A DNA stretch of 64,000 bases from Arcuatula senhousia (GCA_963971305.1 OZ020304.1:18954103-19018102), one strand, 5' to 3'; shown: positions 12,440 to 24,276, counted from the first letter of the stretch. A program made the numbers and translations. The notes: a model not told the origin generated them from the letters alone.

Positions 12440-12605
12440 TATAAAATAAAAATGACAACAAAGTTCAAGACAATAAATTTTGTTACGCCTGACGCGCGTT
12501 TCGTCTATTCAAGACTCATCAGAGGCGCTCTACCAAAAATATTGAAAATGCCAAACACTATGTGATAATGAAGAGCACAGAACAACAAAACCAAAAATCG
12601 AGAGT
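12440..12605 (-). mobile_element. Solitary retrozyme fragment with hammerhead
   Basis: On the minus strand it matches the 358-bp units at 60203-61194 around the ribozyme. Shared blocks include AGTGTTTGGCATTTTCAATA-like upstream sequence and AATTTATTGTC downstream. Only about half a unit is present. It lies in the last intron of the receptor gene, in the same orientation as the gene. Confidence 0.8.
12485..12528 (-). ncRNA. Hammerhead ribozyme motif, sense in receptor intron
   Basis: The minus strand reads GCGCCT, CTGATGA, a GTCT-TGAAT-AGAC stem-loop II, GAA, a very short stem III (ACGC paired with GCGT), the cleavage-site C, then AGGCGT closing stem I. All conserved core residues are present. 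Stem III has essentially no loop, as in metazoan retrozyme hammerheads that act well as dimers. Cleavage would fall inside the last intron of the pre-mRNA. Confidence 0.88.
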
Positions 12606-12871
12606 TTTTAAATGTCCATGGCAAAGTGAAATAAACATTAAAGCCAATAAACTTATGATGAAAAGATGCATTTTATGATAAAAACCTATAAAATACAATA
12701 AAAAAATCTGGGTTTAAGAAAATAATGATTTTGGTTCTTGTATTTGAAAATTCATTTACTTTGTCTTAAAGCATAGCTGTTATATAATCTGTGGCATAGA
12801 AATATCGTATGTTTTTAAATATTCTTGTGTACACCCTATTGTGGCTTTCTCTTCACTTATGCATAACTTAC

Positions 12872-12924
12872 TTTTTGTGATTGCCTTGATTGTACTGGTT
12901 TTGCTCTCTACATAAACTTTGTAT
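12872..12924 (-). CDS. Exon 7 of the MEGF-like receptor (juxtamembrane tail)
   Basis: The 53-nt exon lies between TTTTATTACAG and GTAAGTTATG, phase 2 in and phase 1 out. It encodes YKVYVESKTSTIKAITK, a basic juxtamembrane segment that follows the transmembrane exon and precedes the acidic tail. The intron between this exon and the last one (11988-12871) contains a hammerhead ribozyme motif in the sense orientation at 12485-12528. Confidence 0.85.
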
Positions 12925-13042
12925 CTGTAATAAAAACAAACAAGAATATGTCCAACAGACATTATGCCCCATCTCGCAACATTCATTTTTTTCCGCAATC
13001 ACTAAACCATGAATCTGTTTCAAGAGTATAATTTTATGGACC

Positions 13043-13535
13043 TTTAACCATTCTTCTATAAGTGGTCATTCATGCGAAAAATATAGGTCACAACCAGCAT
13101 CTGAAGCATACATTGTGCTAAGTATCACTAGCTGCACCAACCATACCAATATGGTTGATGTGGCACTTGTCAGTAAGTGGGAATAGACTTTAATCATTCT
13201 TCTGAAAGTGTTCATTCGTGCGGAAAATAAAGGTCACATCCAGCATCCGAGGCATGTATTGTGCTAAGCATCACAAGGTGCACTTACCATACCAATATGA
13301 TTGATGTGGCATTTGTCAGTAAGTGGGAATAGACTTTAACCATTCTTCTGAAAGTGGTGATGCATGCGAAAAATATAGGTCACATCCAGCATCCGAAGCA
13401 TGCATTGTACTTAGCATCACTAGGTGCACCTACTATACCAATATGATTGATGTGGCATTTGTTAGTAAGTGGGAATTTGGAAATATGGGGATTTGGGACG
13501 GACAATCGGACGGACGGACGTCTGGCATTAACCTT
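13043..13535 (+). repeat. Pearl-like array, 146-bp core, followed by ACGG run
   Basis: Three units of 146 bp (GAATAGACTT at 13181 and 13327 marks the register) each contain CATTCTTCTGAAAGTG and AGGTGCAC-type blocks. The array is followed by GGACGGACAATCGGACGGACGG. A tandem core beside an ACGG microsatellite is the architecture of pearl elements of bivalves. A diverged single unit lies at about 29460-29600. Confidence 0.8.
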
Positions 13536-13544
13536 TAGGATAAT

Positions 13545-14005
13545 CTCTGTAACCATTGGGAGTAGAAAGATGAAACTTGGGTTATTGATTGCATTGTGGG
13601 AGGGGACTGTGCCGAAGGTTTCGACATTTTGATAATGCCTTTAGGGACTGGGCTGCATAGGTAGCCTAAGGGCACATTATTCCTTCGTCACGCAACTTCG
13701 CCTACGTTATTTGGAATACAGAACTGAAACTTGGCTCAGTAGTTGCATTATGGATGTAGATTCTGCTGAACGTTTCGGAATTTGATAGTGCCCCTAAGGG
13801 CTGGGCTGCAAAGGTAGCCTTAGGGCACATTATTTTTCGCCACGCAACTCCTCCCAGGTTATTAGGAATACGGAACTGAAACTTGGCTCAGTAGTTGCAC
13901 TATGGATGTAGATTCTTCCAAAGGTTCAAGAATTTTTATAATGCCCTTAGGGGCTGGGCTGCATAGATAGCCTTAGGGCACATTATTCCTTCGTCATGCA
14001 TATTT
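13545..14005 (+). repeat. Second adjacent tandem array, 153-bp unit
   Basis: Three units of 153 bp (GGGCTGCA at 13650, 13803 and 13956) each carry AGGGCACATTATT and ACTGAAACTTGGCTCAGTAG. The array directly follows the ACGG tract of the preceding one, so both may belong to one composite pearl-like element. Confidence 0.85.
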
Positions 14006-14456
14006 CTTTACATTACTATCACTCCCACTACCAGGGAAAAGTTTCATATTAATACATATACATTTGATAGTACTAGTAATGCTCATTATAGTCATAGTTA
14101 ATTTCTTTCAATTATTTGCCCTTATACTATCAACCACCAGAGAAGCGCGGGGATATGCAGCATGGCTGCTTCGACTAGTTTGTTTTATGGTCTGTCGGCG
14201 ACATTGTAGCCTTAAACTACTTCATGCTAACAGGGTTGAGATTAAGTAACATGAATGTGTACCCTTCTGATACATCTTTTGCTATAGAAAACCGGTATGC
14301 TTATAGTAATCACTCAACATTAAACATTGCAAAACTATTGAGACTTATTTATGGTTGAGTTTATTGAAAGGTATTTCTACGTTCAGTATACCATTGGTAT
14401 TTGACTCTAAATGTAACATGCGCAAAACTGAAATGCTGTTTTGAAATAAGTTATAC

Positions 14457-14550
14457 CCTTTGATGACTGCAATGGCAAACACAATCATGAGACTGACCAC
14501 AGCAACAGTAATACTCAGAAACATCATCCATTGAGATTGACTTGAACTCC
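14457..14550 (-). CDS. Exon 6 of the MEGF-like receptor (transmembrane helix)
   Basis: The 94-nt exon has acceptor TTTATTTGACAG and donor GTATAAC, phase 1 in and phase 2 out. It encodes SSSQSQ followed by a hydrophobic run WMMFLSITVAVVSLMIVF and AIAVIK. This is one membrane-spanning helix ending in a basic stop-transfer residue. An alternative read-through to a stop at 14345 exists, but splicing to exon 7 preserves frame and leads to a strongly coding last exon, so splicing is preferred. Confidence 0.85.
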
Positions 14551-15103
14551 CTGTCAAATAAAGTCAAGAGTAGGATATAAATTATAGGTAGTTTAAAAAA
14601 ATTCGGCAGACTCTTGACTTAGTAGGTTGTATGCCTGCCTATACTGAACTCTCCATCTTAAAAGATAAAGCCATAGTAGAATTCAGTATAATTTGTATAT
14701 GGTTCAAATAACATTTAACAATTCTAGATAAAGGCTACATCCCTAAACCCAGAAAAAAAGGCTAAAAAGATTTGTAAGTTTGTTAAAAATTAAAGCAGGT
14801 ACATGTAGCTCCACGTGATTGGTGTTTTTTACCAGACAAATTTAATTACAAATTTGTATTTTAAAATTTACAGAATAAAATAGACCTGGCAGTGTAAATT
14901 GTAGCCAATCACATATTTTGATAAGTCACACTATAACGTTTTAGCCAACGTGTGTCGACGTTTTAGAATATATATATTTATAACACGTTGGTATCGTATT
15001 CGTTGCGTAAATTTATAAGTTATAAACACGTAACAAACACGTTAGCGAACGTCAGCGTGCGTTGGTGAACGTCGAGTGGGTCGCAAAATTTTGAACATGC
15101 TTA

Positions 15104-15372
15104 GGGACCGACCATTCAACTTGAAAGGGGGGGGGCTTGTTTTTTTTTCCTAGAAAAATATTCTGAAAATTATTTTTGATGAAAAAAAAAAAATTGTCAG
15201 CTGAGGGTAAGAAAAAAATATTTTATGAAGAAGGATTTCTGCTATAAAAATAATGCTGATAATGAAAAACAATATTCTGTCGTGACGCCTTTGAAAATTA
15301 AATATTTTGTCCGCGCTCTGTGGAAAAAAAATTTCTAATCAAGGCACCCTTTCAAGTTAAATGGTCCGTCCC
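15104..15372. mobile_element. PIF/Harbinger-type MITE, copy 2
   Basis: Ends GGGACCGACCATTCAACTTG and AAATGGTCCGTCCC, with TTA at 15101-15103 and 15373-15375. Same family as 6151, 36860 and 40179; non-coding. Confidence 0.85.
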
Positions 15373-15407
15373 TTAAAATTTCCGACGTTCGCCAACGTGT
15401 TTTAAAT

Positions 15408-16421
15408 AATAGCGAGCATCGCAGATGCGAGCCTTACGGCATTGTGCATGTTTTGAGATGTGCCAGAAATATACTGACGATAAAACCGGAACAGGTTTAC
15501 TTTTACGGAGTGAAAAAAATAATAGGCACGGAGCAAGTAAAACAATTAACCCTCTGGGCTTATAAAAAAATCATAATCTGTTATGCAAAAATATAAAAAT
15601 TGAAGTTCATAAACAGTGATAAAACCCTCATTCATCCACTTGTTTATTTTTACACACAGATTTTTATCTTAACACCACTCGGTCTTTTTCGCTAAAAAAC
15701 GATTTTCCGGAAATTACCGAGCTAGCTTTTGGCAACATCGTCCCATATTGAACACATTGACTAGTCATACCAAATGCATGATACTGATCAAGCTTTGTTA
15801 AATTCTAAGTAAAATAAAATAAGATAAAGAAATACATAAATTTACTGAATAAAACATACTCAGAATAATAAATAAAAGGTTATTAACTGAAAATGAAAGA
15901 AAAGTCCCATCCTGTGGGGTTTCACTCACTTTCCTCAATCCTGCATGATATTTTTACTTCACCGTTTTTCCGCCAGGTTTCTTAATGTACCTTCTGTTAA
16001 CAATGCTTCAAATAAAACACTGATACTCAGAAAATCTCATTAAACCTGACATAATCTGAATCTTGTTTTGGTCTGCTGAAGAAGCGCGAAATACTCTGAC
16101 AAGGAAATGACGTCATGTAATCCATTAAGGGATAATTTCGTCCCCGCTAAATGTCGTCCCAGAATATTACAGGATTTATTATTTGCCCAAATAATTGAAT
16201 TTCTAACAAGTAGTTATTGATCCTAGATATTTTAACAACACGTTTCTCAAGGGCATATGATTTGGGTTGGGTGGGGTCAGACTTTGCTTAAATTTAATTC
16301 CTTTTTTAAAGTTCCATTTTTACGATAAACTTAGCCGGTGACGGGTCGAGCACATGTATTTATTTTTAAACGGTATATAGATTTTCGATGCTCGCTAAAA
16401 AGGCAGGGCCTTAATCATATT
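15408..16421 (+). mobile_element. 1-kb repeat, copy A (TAGCGAGCATCG ends)
   Basis: Begins TAGCGAGCATCG and ends with CGATGCTCGCTA followed by a shared tail to about 16421. It is closely similar along its length to 20127-21119, with small indels. The inverted 12-bp ends suggest a DNA element. Similarity continues about 24 bp beyond the right inverted end in both copies, so the true terminus is uncertain. No coding frame. Confidence 0.8.
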
Positions 16422-16700
16422 AAGTAATTCGAACGTTAGGCATAAGTTAGAAGGACGTAATCAGGGGCGGATCCAGGATTTTGTCAGGGGGGTGTCACCA
16501 ATTGACAAAATATAGAACCTTACCATTGTAAAGTCGATCATATCCAGTTCTTTTGTTAGAGTATAAGTAGAGGTCATGCAGTTGGCTTCAGATTGCAACC
16601 CACACATGAAAAATGCAAAACTTTTTGTTTGATTGTCAAGACCCAAGCTTTAAAACGGGCAATGTGGAAAAAGGCATGAAAAAGCAAAGACTTTTTTAAG

Positions 16701-17188
16701 AGTGAGTGAGTGAGTTGGTGTTTTACGCCGGTGCAACGCTATATAGGTTATTTACAGGCGATGAACATGAAAAGGATGATACAATGAACATGAAATGGTG
16801 ATGATAAATGAAATATGGGATGGGGTGAGAAACACAGGGACGGTAAATTTTGAAGAACCACAGGAAAAGGGGAGAAGTGGGTAGGGGCGGAAAATTTAGC
16901 CTATGTGGTGCACTACTTGGCGGTCCACAAAGGGGTCTTTTACGTGCATGAAGCGTGGCATTCTCCACACACGTTGGCCCACTATGGTCGGCGGTCAGGG
17001 TTTCCGTATTATAGACCTGACAACCCCCGCGGACGAGGGCTACCCTATTCAGCCACCTAGGGTACACACTTGGTCGCTCTGTGGGCTGAGCACTGACCCG
17101 ACGTCAGAATCCCAAGACCCTTAGTCGCCTCTTACGACAAGCTAGGCTCTGCTGCGGGCCTATTCGCCACCCGGGCCCCGCACGGGAC
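16701..17188 (+). mobile_element. SINE-like molluscan repeat, full copy
   Basis: Starts in GTGAGTGAGTGAGTTGGTG and ends CCCCGCACGGGAC. Flanks CTTTTTTAAGAG and CTTTTTTTAGAG are a 12-bp target duplication with one mismatch, so it was retroposed into the hAT-like element. It contains the TTAGTCGCCTCTTACGACAAGC-type 3' domain common in mollusc repeats. I see no clear pol III boxes, so the SINE class is tentative. Confidence 0.75.
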
Positions 17189-17354
17189 CTTTTTTTAGAG
17201 GCAATCAGCAATCAAATGTCATATATTGATCTCTTTATGGTGGCTGAATTATCATTCGTCTATAATAGATTTAAGAAGCAGGTTGCAAAATTCTTAGACA
17301 ACTAGATTTAGTTATTAGTTAATTGCTTTACTCCCAAACAGTACGATTTCAGCA

Positions 17355-17605
17355 AAATCAAGAAGATCAACATGGAAAGGGTGACACAATGAACTTTGAA
17401 ATGATAATGTGGTGGATGAAATGGGAGCACAAGACCAATAGGGGAGGAAAGTTTCGAATGTTACTGTTGTAGTTTGTGGTCAGGTTTTCTGCATTGTAGC
17501 CTTACGACCATAACAACATATGGTGCACACATCCTAGTCAGGTTTCTGAGCGCTTAGTTGACTTTTACCGACAAGATTCATAGCGGGCTAATTCACAAAC
17601 CAAAT
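17355..17605 (+). mobile_element. SINE-like repeat, decayed copy
   Basis: Retains ATGGAAAGG, GTCAGGTTTTCTGCATTG and the ACCGACAAGATTCATAGCGGGC region in order, at clearly lower similarity than the copy at 16701. Confidence 0.55.
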
Positions 17606-18249
17606 CCGTTTTTTTACAACCAGAAAGTAAGTCCCTGGTGAGATATGTAAATGGGTTATTAGACGGTTTTTAGATGATTGTTGTACTACAAAAAATATCG
17701 ACTCTCTTGTAACAAAGAATACAATGTTTCAGGGAGCAGCAAGGTTTCGTCTGATATGGAAAAGTTATTTTTCATTTATTTCTATCATATATCTGAGAAA
17801 ATCATATTAATTATTGTCTCGGCATATATGCAATTTAAGATCAAAAGAACCTAATTAACAAAAAAAATGAAATGAGTGGTGTCACAAGCGTAATTAACCT
17901 ATGGCATGTTTATTTAGCAATTTATAAGTAGCCATCAAGGTTACCTTTTGTATACAAATTAATTTTATTACAGAAAGTGTGCCAGTGAAACCATATATTT
18001 GTGAACCTCAGGGGGGTGTCACGTGCACCGGGTGACACCCCCCTGGATCCGCTACTGGTAATACTAACGCTGGTGTACGCTATGTGGTAGTTGTGCGCAC
18101 GTTGAAGTGCGTTTGACGAACGCTAAGCTAAATGGAAACGAACGATAATCTATCGCACGCCTAGCTTCAGTCTAACGACCAAGAAACCTATTCAACGTGT
18201 TTAAAACGTGCACAGAGGGCACAGAGCGTCATTGTAACGAACGAGTACG

Positions 18250-19546
18250 TATAAACCTAGAATTATTAATTGAATTACAAGCTTAAAATACTAATTCAAA
18301 CCTGAAAAAAAATCTTTTTACAAAAAAATAATTATCAAAGCTAAAAAAGTCTTGAAAATAACAAGGATAACTTAGATGGTCTAAAACAGAAAGTAATTCT
18401 TGCAAATTGTAATACACCTGTCGTGTTGTCGGTGTATAAATTGTCGGTTGTTGGTAGAAAAATCCTCAAATAAAACGAGTAATGACAGTCTAACTTCAAT
18501 ACTCAATTTAAATAATGTGATGCGCATCGGTAACCTGTGTATTTTTAATATTCACAAGATTAGCTTTTAAAAAAGCTAAAACCTCTGGTAAAGTTTTGGA
18601 ATTATATAAAAAAAAAATAAGAGTTATTCAGAAGATTTTAATTTAAATCCATAAAAAAAAGAAAACGGAATTTCAGACAAAGAACCTGTGATATTCTAAT
18701 GTCATCATAGACTTACAAGATTTCCATCCTTCAGTTGAAGGTTTAATAGAACTTTTGCATTTTCGTCCATTAACCGATTTGATGTGCATTCAATTAACCA
18801 ACGCAAGGAAATGGGTGTGTTGCAACAGGCTAGTGCCCTTCCGTTCAATCATGTTGACGTTAGTTGTGTTGCTGATTGCAGCTTACTTTGATTTATGTAT
18901 GTGTATGTGTTTTTATTGTGTCTGTTCCTTTTTGTATCAACTGATTTTGTCCTTGCATTGTTGGACTTCCGATCACGACATTCGAATGTCCATATTGGTA
19001 CCTATATGCTTCCCTCTCAAATTTGTAGTGAGTGATTATGGCCATTGTAGCTGTCCACAATTTGGCCTACTCTTTTGAGCTCTCTGAGGGACTATAGTGC
19101 CGTTTCTTTTGACCATCCTTGCAAATAGTGTCAAGAGAGAGTCGCAAAATTTGTCCTCTGACGAGGAGCAAACCACGGACTTTTTTGTTAGCGGTACGAC
19201 GCATTTACCACTAAAACCCCAGCCCCCGATACATATGCTTATGTTTGAAACATCAGCGCATTAACAATTGTTCAACAAAAAATAAAGCAGAAAAAAAAAG
19301 AAAGTTGCAAAGATTTTTATATTATATCTAAATAATGACATGGAAAGTTTTATCTACTTTATAATAAAAGAAACTAACGCAGTACGTGGTATTGAATAGC
19401 TAAATATATCATAATTCATTACTTTAATATTATAAACATCAATGATTAGATGTGTTAAGTACTGCAAACACAATTTTTAGCATTAAAAATTAAGAAAATT
19501 GCCAAGTAAATGTATTTTTTTAAATATTTTTATTAATTTTTAATTC
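18250..19546. other. Intron sequence; possible Penelope-like 3' fragment at 18770-19080
   Basis: Mostly featureless AT-rich sequence. The 18770-19080 block shares GACATTCG and ATTGGTACCT context with the tail of the Penelope-like relic at about 5930-6070. Confidence 0.35.
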
Positions 19547-19602
19547 CGTTTTTCCGTTTCCGTTTTTCCGTTCCGTTTTCCGTTTCGTTTTCCGTTCCGC
19601 CT
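19547..19602. repeat. TTTCCG-type simple repeat
   Basis: Irregular tandem of TTTCCG and TTCCG words, with interruptions, then a CTTTTAGC exit. Confidence 0.9.
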
Positions 19603-20126
19603 TTTAGCAACACCCCCAAAAAATTAACTTTAAGTTTTCTTATAAACAAGTTTATCACATTTTCGTGCAGGGTCTTGGTTGAAATAATGTTTTGATTTTA
19701 TTTTGTTTATATATAGGTTCACGCAAGAAATTCTTATTGCTGTGATTTTTAAAAGCGTGTTTAGTTTGTTATGCCAACCTTCAAAAATGAAACAAGTGAT
19801 CACTTTTAGGAGTCTTTAGACAAGGACACACAAATTAAGCAAGAAAACATGGAAATGAGTTATAGATGACAGTTTTTTTTTTCTCTCAACGTACTTAAAC
19901 GACATAAATGAACATAAAAATTATTTTTGTCAAAGAGGAATTAAACATGATAAAAGATCTTTTAGTTTTTGTTTCAGTTGATATTTTGTATCTTATTTTT
20001 ACCCCCCAAAAAACCTAACAGCCAATGGCAAATCGCTTATTGCTCTCTCTGTCAAACATTTAAACTGTACTATGAACTTGAAAGGTATGTTGCACAATTC
20101 ACGTTTTAATATTGTGATATTTTTTA

Positions 20127-21119
20127 TAGCGAGCATCGCAGATGCGAGCTTTACGGCATTGTGCATGTTTTGAGATGTGCCAGAAATATACTGACGATAA
20201 AACCGGAACAGGTTTACTTTTACGGAGTGAAAAAAATAATAGGCACGGAGCAAGTAAAACAATCAACCCTCTGTGCTTATAAAAATACATCATAATCTGT
20301 AATGCAAAAATTAAAAAAAATAGAAATTCAAAAACAGTGATAAAACCCTCATTCATCCAATTGTTTACTTTACACACAGATTTTTATTTAAACACCATTC
20401 GGTCTTTTCCGCTGAAAAACGATTTTCCGGAAATTACCGAGCTAGCTTTTGGCAATGTCCCATTGACTAGTCATGCCAAATGCATGATTGATACTGACCA
20501 AGCTTTCTCCAATTCTAAGTAAGATAAAGAAATACATAAATTTACTGAATAAAACATACTCATAATAATAAATAAAAGGTTCTTACCTGAAAATGAAAGA
20601 AGAGTCCCATCCTGTGGGATTTTACTCACTTTCCTCAATCTGCATGATATCTTAACTTAGCGTTTTTTTCCACCAGGTTTCTTAGTGTACCTTCTGTTAC
20701 CAATGCTTCAAATAAAACACTGATACTCAGAAAATCTCATAAAACCTGACATAATCTGAATCTTGTTTTGGTCTGCTGAAGAAGCGCGAAATACTCTGAC
20801 AAGGAAATGACGTCATGTAATCCATTAAGGGATAATTTCGTCCCCGCTAAATGTCGTCCCAGAATGTTACAGGATTTATTATTTGCCCAAATAATTGAAT
20901 TTCTAACAAGTAGTTATTGATCCTAGATATTTTAACAACACGTTTCTCAAGGGCATATGATTTCGGTTGGTGGGGTCAGACTATAAATGCTACTACCTAA
21001 TTCCTTTTTCAAAAGTTGCCTCTTTAGGTTACACTTAGCCGGTCGAGCACATGGATTTATTTTTAAAAGGTATATACATTTTCGATGCTCGCTAAAAAGG
21101 CAGGACCTTAATCATATTA
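20127..21119 (+). mobile_element. 1-kb repeat, copy B
   Basis: Same orientation and nearly the same length as copy A at 15408. It shares the ACCGGAACAGG, GATTTTCCGGAAATTACCG and GACGTCATGTAATCC blocks. Both copies lie in the same receptor intron, 4.7 kb apart. Confidence 0.8.
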
Positions 21120-21322
21120 CATTGTAATAGGGAAAGCCAAACAACTCTTTGGATAGGCCCGGGATAAAAATACACACTTTAGCAATCAAACGTTATAAAT
21201 AGGTCGTTACATAAATTTTATAAATAACTGTGGATCTTCAGAAATAAGATGCCTCGATACATATATTTCGTGTATGTTTGTTTATAATCCACAATTATAA
21301 ACCGAAATTCACTTTGTGTTTA

Positions 21323-21765
21323 TACCCCGCCACACGAAGTGGCAGGGTATTATGTTATACCCTCAGTTTTTTTTTCGGTGTCTGTCCGTCCGTCCGTCCG
21401 CACGTCCGTCCGTCCGTCCCCCGAAGGTTTCCGACCAATAACTTTAAAACGCAGCAAAGGATTTGAATGATATTTTGCACAGCTGTTAAGTACAATAAAA
21501 TACAGGTCAAGTTCGATTTCCAGCATGATCCAAAAATAGTTTTCGAGATAGGTCACTTTGAAAAATCAAATTTCATGAAATTTTGAGTTTCCGACCAATA
21601 ACTTGAAAACGCGTCATGGGATTCAAATGATATTTTGCACAGCTATTGAGTACAGTAAAATACATGTCAAGTTCAATTTCCAGCATGATCCGAAAAATAG
21701 TTTTCGAGATAGGCCACTTTGAAATCAAATTTTATGAACTTTTGATATTATAACGTGGCGGGGTA
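21323..21765 (-). mobile_element. Pearl-like element with 160-bp core units
   Basis: Ends TACCCCGCCA and TGGCGGGGTA are inverted. A GTCC tract (CTGTCCGTCCGTCCGTCC) precedes two units of exactly 160 bp (TTTCCGACC at 21428 and 21588). The first end also folds as CCGCCACACGAAGTGGCAGG. Confidence 0.85.
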
Positions 21766-22278
21766 TCATTTAATGTCGCATTACATGCCCTATTTTTATA
21801 TTTCAAATGTATGTTAATAGCCAAGCTTACGAATTTTCGATTCCAACAGCTACTAGACATGGTAGATATTTTACTTTTTGCTTTCGTCGATTTCTGTAAC
21901 TAGGTTATTCCGGCATGTCCGACCATTTTCAAAGACATCTTGTTCAAAACAATTCTACTTCCTGTAAATCCATATTTTCAAGAGCGGCAATCTCAAAATA
22001 TCTACATATTCTGAATAAACCTTTCTTTACTAAAAGAAGATTCTGAGATTATGTGACATTTTTATATAAAATATTATTCAATTTTGTTAATCAAAATTTG
22101 TTTTAGCTTTGAAAATATTTATAAGTAAGTTAAACGTAAAAAAAACTTTGCAGTTTTGAAATATACAAAATATTAATTTGGTAGGGCAGATCTCAAACTT
22201 TTACTTTCTTTTTCATTACAATATTTATAACAGTCAGATAGTAATTCGTAGATTTAAAGCATGGTTACAACCGTATAT

Positions 22279-22298
22279 GTCAGGCCCGAGGGCCTGAC
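22279..22298. repeat. Perfect 9-bp stem palindrome
   Basis: GTCAGGCCC, GA, GGGCCTGAC. GC-rich in an AT-rich setting; may be the terminal hairpin of a decayed element. Confidence 0.8.
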
Positions 22299-23262
22299 AA
22301 TTAAGCACACGCGTTTTTCTCTATTAAGGACATCCGTCATGCTGTCGGTGATCATTTAGGATTAGTCAAGTGCTAAAAAAGGGATGCTAGGCAAATATAG
22401 ACCGGTATTTCTTACATGTATATACTAATATGAGATTTTGAGAGTTTGTTCACAAGCGCATGCATTCCTCTGTATATTATTGACATATCAAAATATAAAA
22501 ACTATAATATTTTTTATTCTTTTAGACTGAGTGCAAAAATCATCACTATTGGTTAAAAAACGGCTTTAGAATAATTATAAATTCATATTACCCACACTAG
22601 GTAAACGCTGTCCGCGAGAGAAATGATATTTCGCGTTTTTTCTGTACTGATATTTCATGTTATCTGGTCTACTTGCATCGGTGGCTCATTAAACATGTTA
22701 TTTTCGTGAGTTTTTACCTTTACTGCTTGTTGTAAAAATTTAAATCATTAAATAATTGTCTTGGACATATTTAGTTAATCTTTAAAAAATCAGCATAAAA
22801 CATAAGAAAAATTACCCAAAAAAGCATAATTACTAGAAAAACAATGGAAACACAGTTATTTCATATGAAAAATAGACGGGTTTGAAGGAAAAGCTAGTGT
22901 GAATGCATGTTAATAAAATCTTTAGTCAGTATAATTAATAAAATTAGTAATTTAATAGATTATTAACTGAAATTCAACAATCTAAAAATATTGACTGTAC
23001 TGTTATTCTGTGTTCTTGAAATCATTCTGTACTGTTACTTCGTGTATTAATCTATCAACATTGTACTGTTATTTCGGGTATCATATTCTTATTAAAATAT
23101 TTTAAAAAGAAGAAAACAGATCCCTCTTTGAAAATCAAGGGTTATGTTAAATCCAAATCCAAAGTAATAACCAATTTAAAAGTTTCACTTTTAAAGATAT
23201 TCTTAAATACATGTAAGTGCCAAAATACGTTAAAATACGTTAAGACCTGCAGTATGGTTCTT

Positions 23263-23515
23263 AAAGGTGCGAGGAACGTGACATTTTCCCCCGGCTACAC
23301 TGTGCACCACTATGTTAGCTGTCAGGGTTTCCGCATTATAGCCTGACAATTCCGGCATTCATTGTGACAGGGTTATCTCACTCAACCACCTTGGAAACAC
23401 AACCCAGTCGCTCTGCGGATTAAGCGACCTGACCCGACGTCAGGTTTTGAGTGCTCTGTAACTGGACTTCAACGACAAGCTTAGCGCTGGTGCAGGCCTA
23501 TCACGCACGGGTTTA
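23263..23515 (+). mobile_element. SINE-like repeat fragment
   Basis: Matches the middle and 3' domain of the copy at 16701: CAGGGTTTCCGCATTATAG, CTGACCCGACGTCAG and the CGACAAGC region. Confidence 0.65.
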
Positions 23516-24135
23516 TACCACAAAATTATTGAAATTAAATATAAATAAAAAGTTACGACGCGCAGCATGATACAAGCGTGTTGAACCCTGTACGGAAACC
23601 AATTGCAAATGTCTACAGACCAAAACATCGCCATAACATTATACGACCACAATTTTTTACGGTCATATAAAAAAATATACAATATGTCTAAGAATTGATA
23701 AAATTGAAGATGGTATTTTTGGTTCAGATTAGTGAATGGTGAACACTAAAATTATCCTGTAAATATTCACTTTTGGTTAATCATGTTTATCATGTTAATA
23801 GGAACGTGGTTCGCAGGCCAGGCTGGCGGTATTGCGTATCGTTTAAATCGGTATTTTCACTCGAGTCGAAGTAGCGCATTTGCATAAGCAGATTCCATAA
23901 CCATGATAACATTAAATTCCCCCTAGAACAATGTTGAAGTACATGAAGGTAGATAGATCAAGAAATATTCTTAAGGGGGCAACAATCTTTAAACTTTTGA
24001 ATGAAAGGGTTTGAAAATGAATTTCATTTTGTTTGTTTATGTACTTGACAGTCGTATAAATCATGTAATTGAGTTGAGAAGGAAGTACATACCAAAATAT
24101 TATGTCGATTATCCAGTAGTTTTTTGGGTATAATT

Positions 24136-24276
24136 AAGAATTAACTGTAATAAATTTTTGGTTTATTTTTTCATGGTGCACATTGAATAATCCGCGAAGC
24201 GGATTATGTTAAATGTGCACCATGAAAAATTCAGTTTATGGTTCTATAAACCAAACATTTATTACAGTTAATTCTT
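24136..24276. repeat. Long foldback hairpin
   Basis: Outer arms AAGAATTAACTGTAATAAA and complement, plus inner arms from CATGGTGCACATT to its complement, close on TCCGC-GAA-GCGGA. A stretch of about 20 extra bases on the right makes it asymmetric. Confidence 0.8.

Larger units (their letters stand above)
16462..18057. mobile_element. hAT-like element with 5-bp target duplication
   Basis: Left end CAGGGGCGGATCCAGG and right end, in complement, CAGTAGCGGATCCAGG. GTAAT flanks both sides (16457-16461, 18058-18062). A GGGGGGTGTCACC block follows both ends. CAG-ended GGCGGATCCAG repeats fit hAT elements, and a 5-bp rather than 8-bp duplication fits the hAT5 subgroup. No transposase is visible; it carries SINE-like insertions. 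Confidence 0.8.
14930..18250. other. Nested transposon stack in receptor intron
   Basis: An outer AT-rich segment rich in AACGT/ACGTT words (14935-15100, 15376-15405, 16422-16460, 18063-18250) is interrupted by a MITE, a 1-kb repeat and a hAT-like element that itself carries a SINE-like insertion. The interrupted segment is probably one older element; similar sequence appears at 26600-26765. Confidence 0.5.

Noticed and set aside
14345..14456. Read-through coding extension of exon 6
   Set aside because: Splicing at GTATAAC to exon 7 keeps frame and leads to a clearly coding last exon; the extension lacks coding character.
16723..17067. 114-residue minus-strand frame
   Set aside because: Lies wholly within the SINE-like repeat; other copies do not keep it open.
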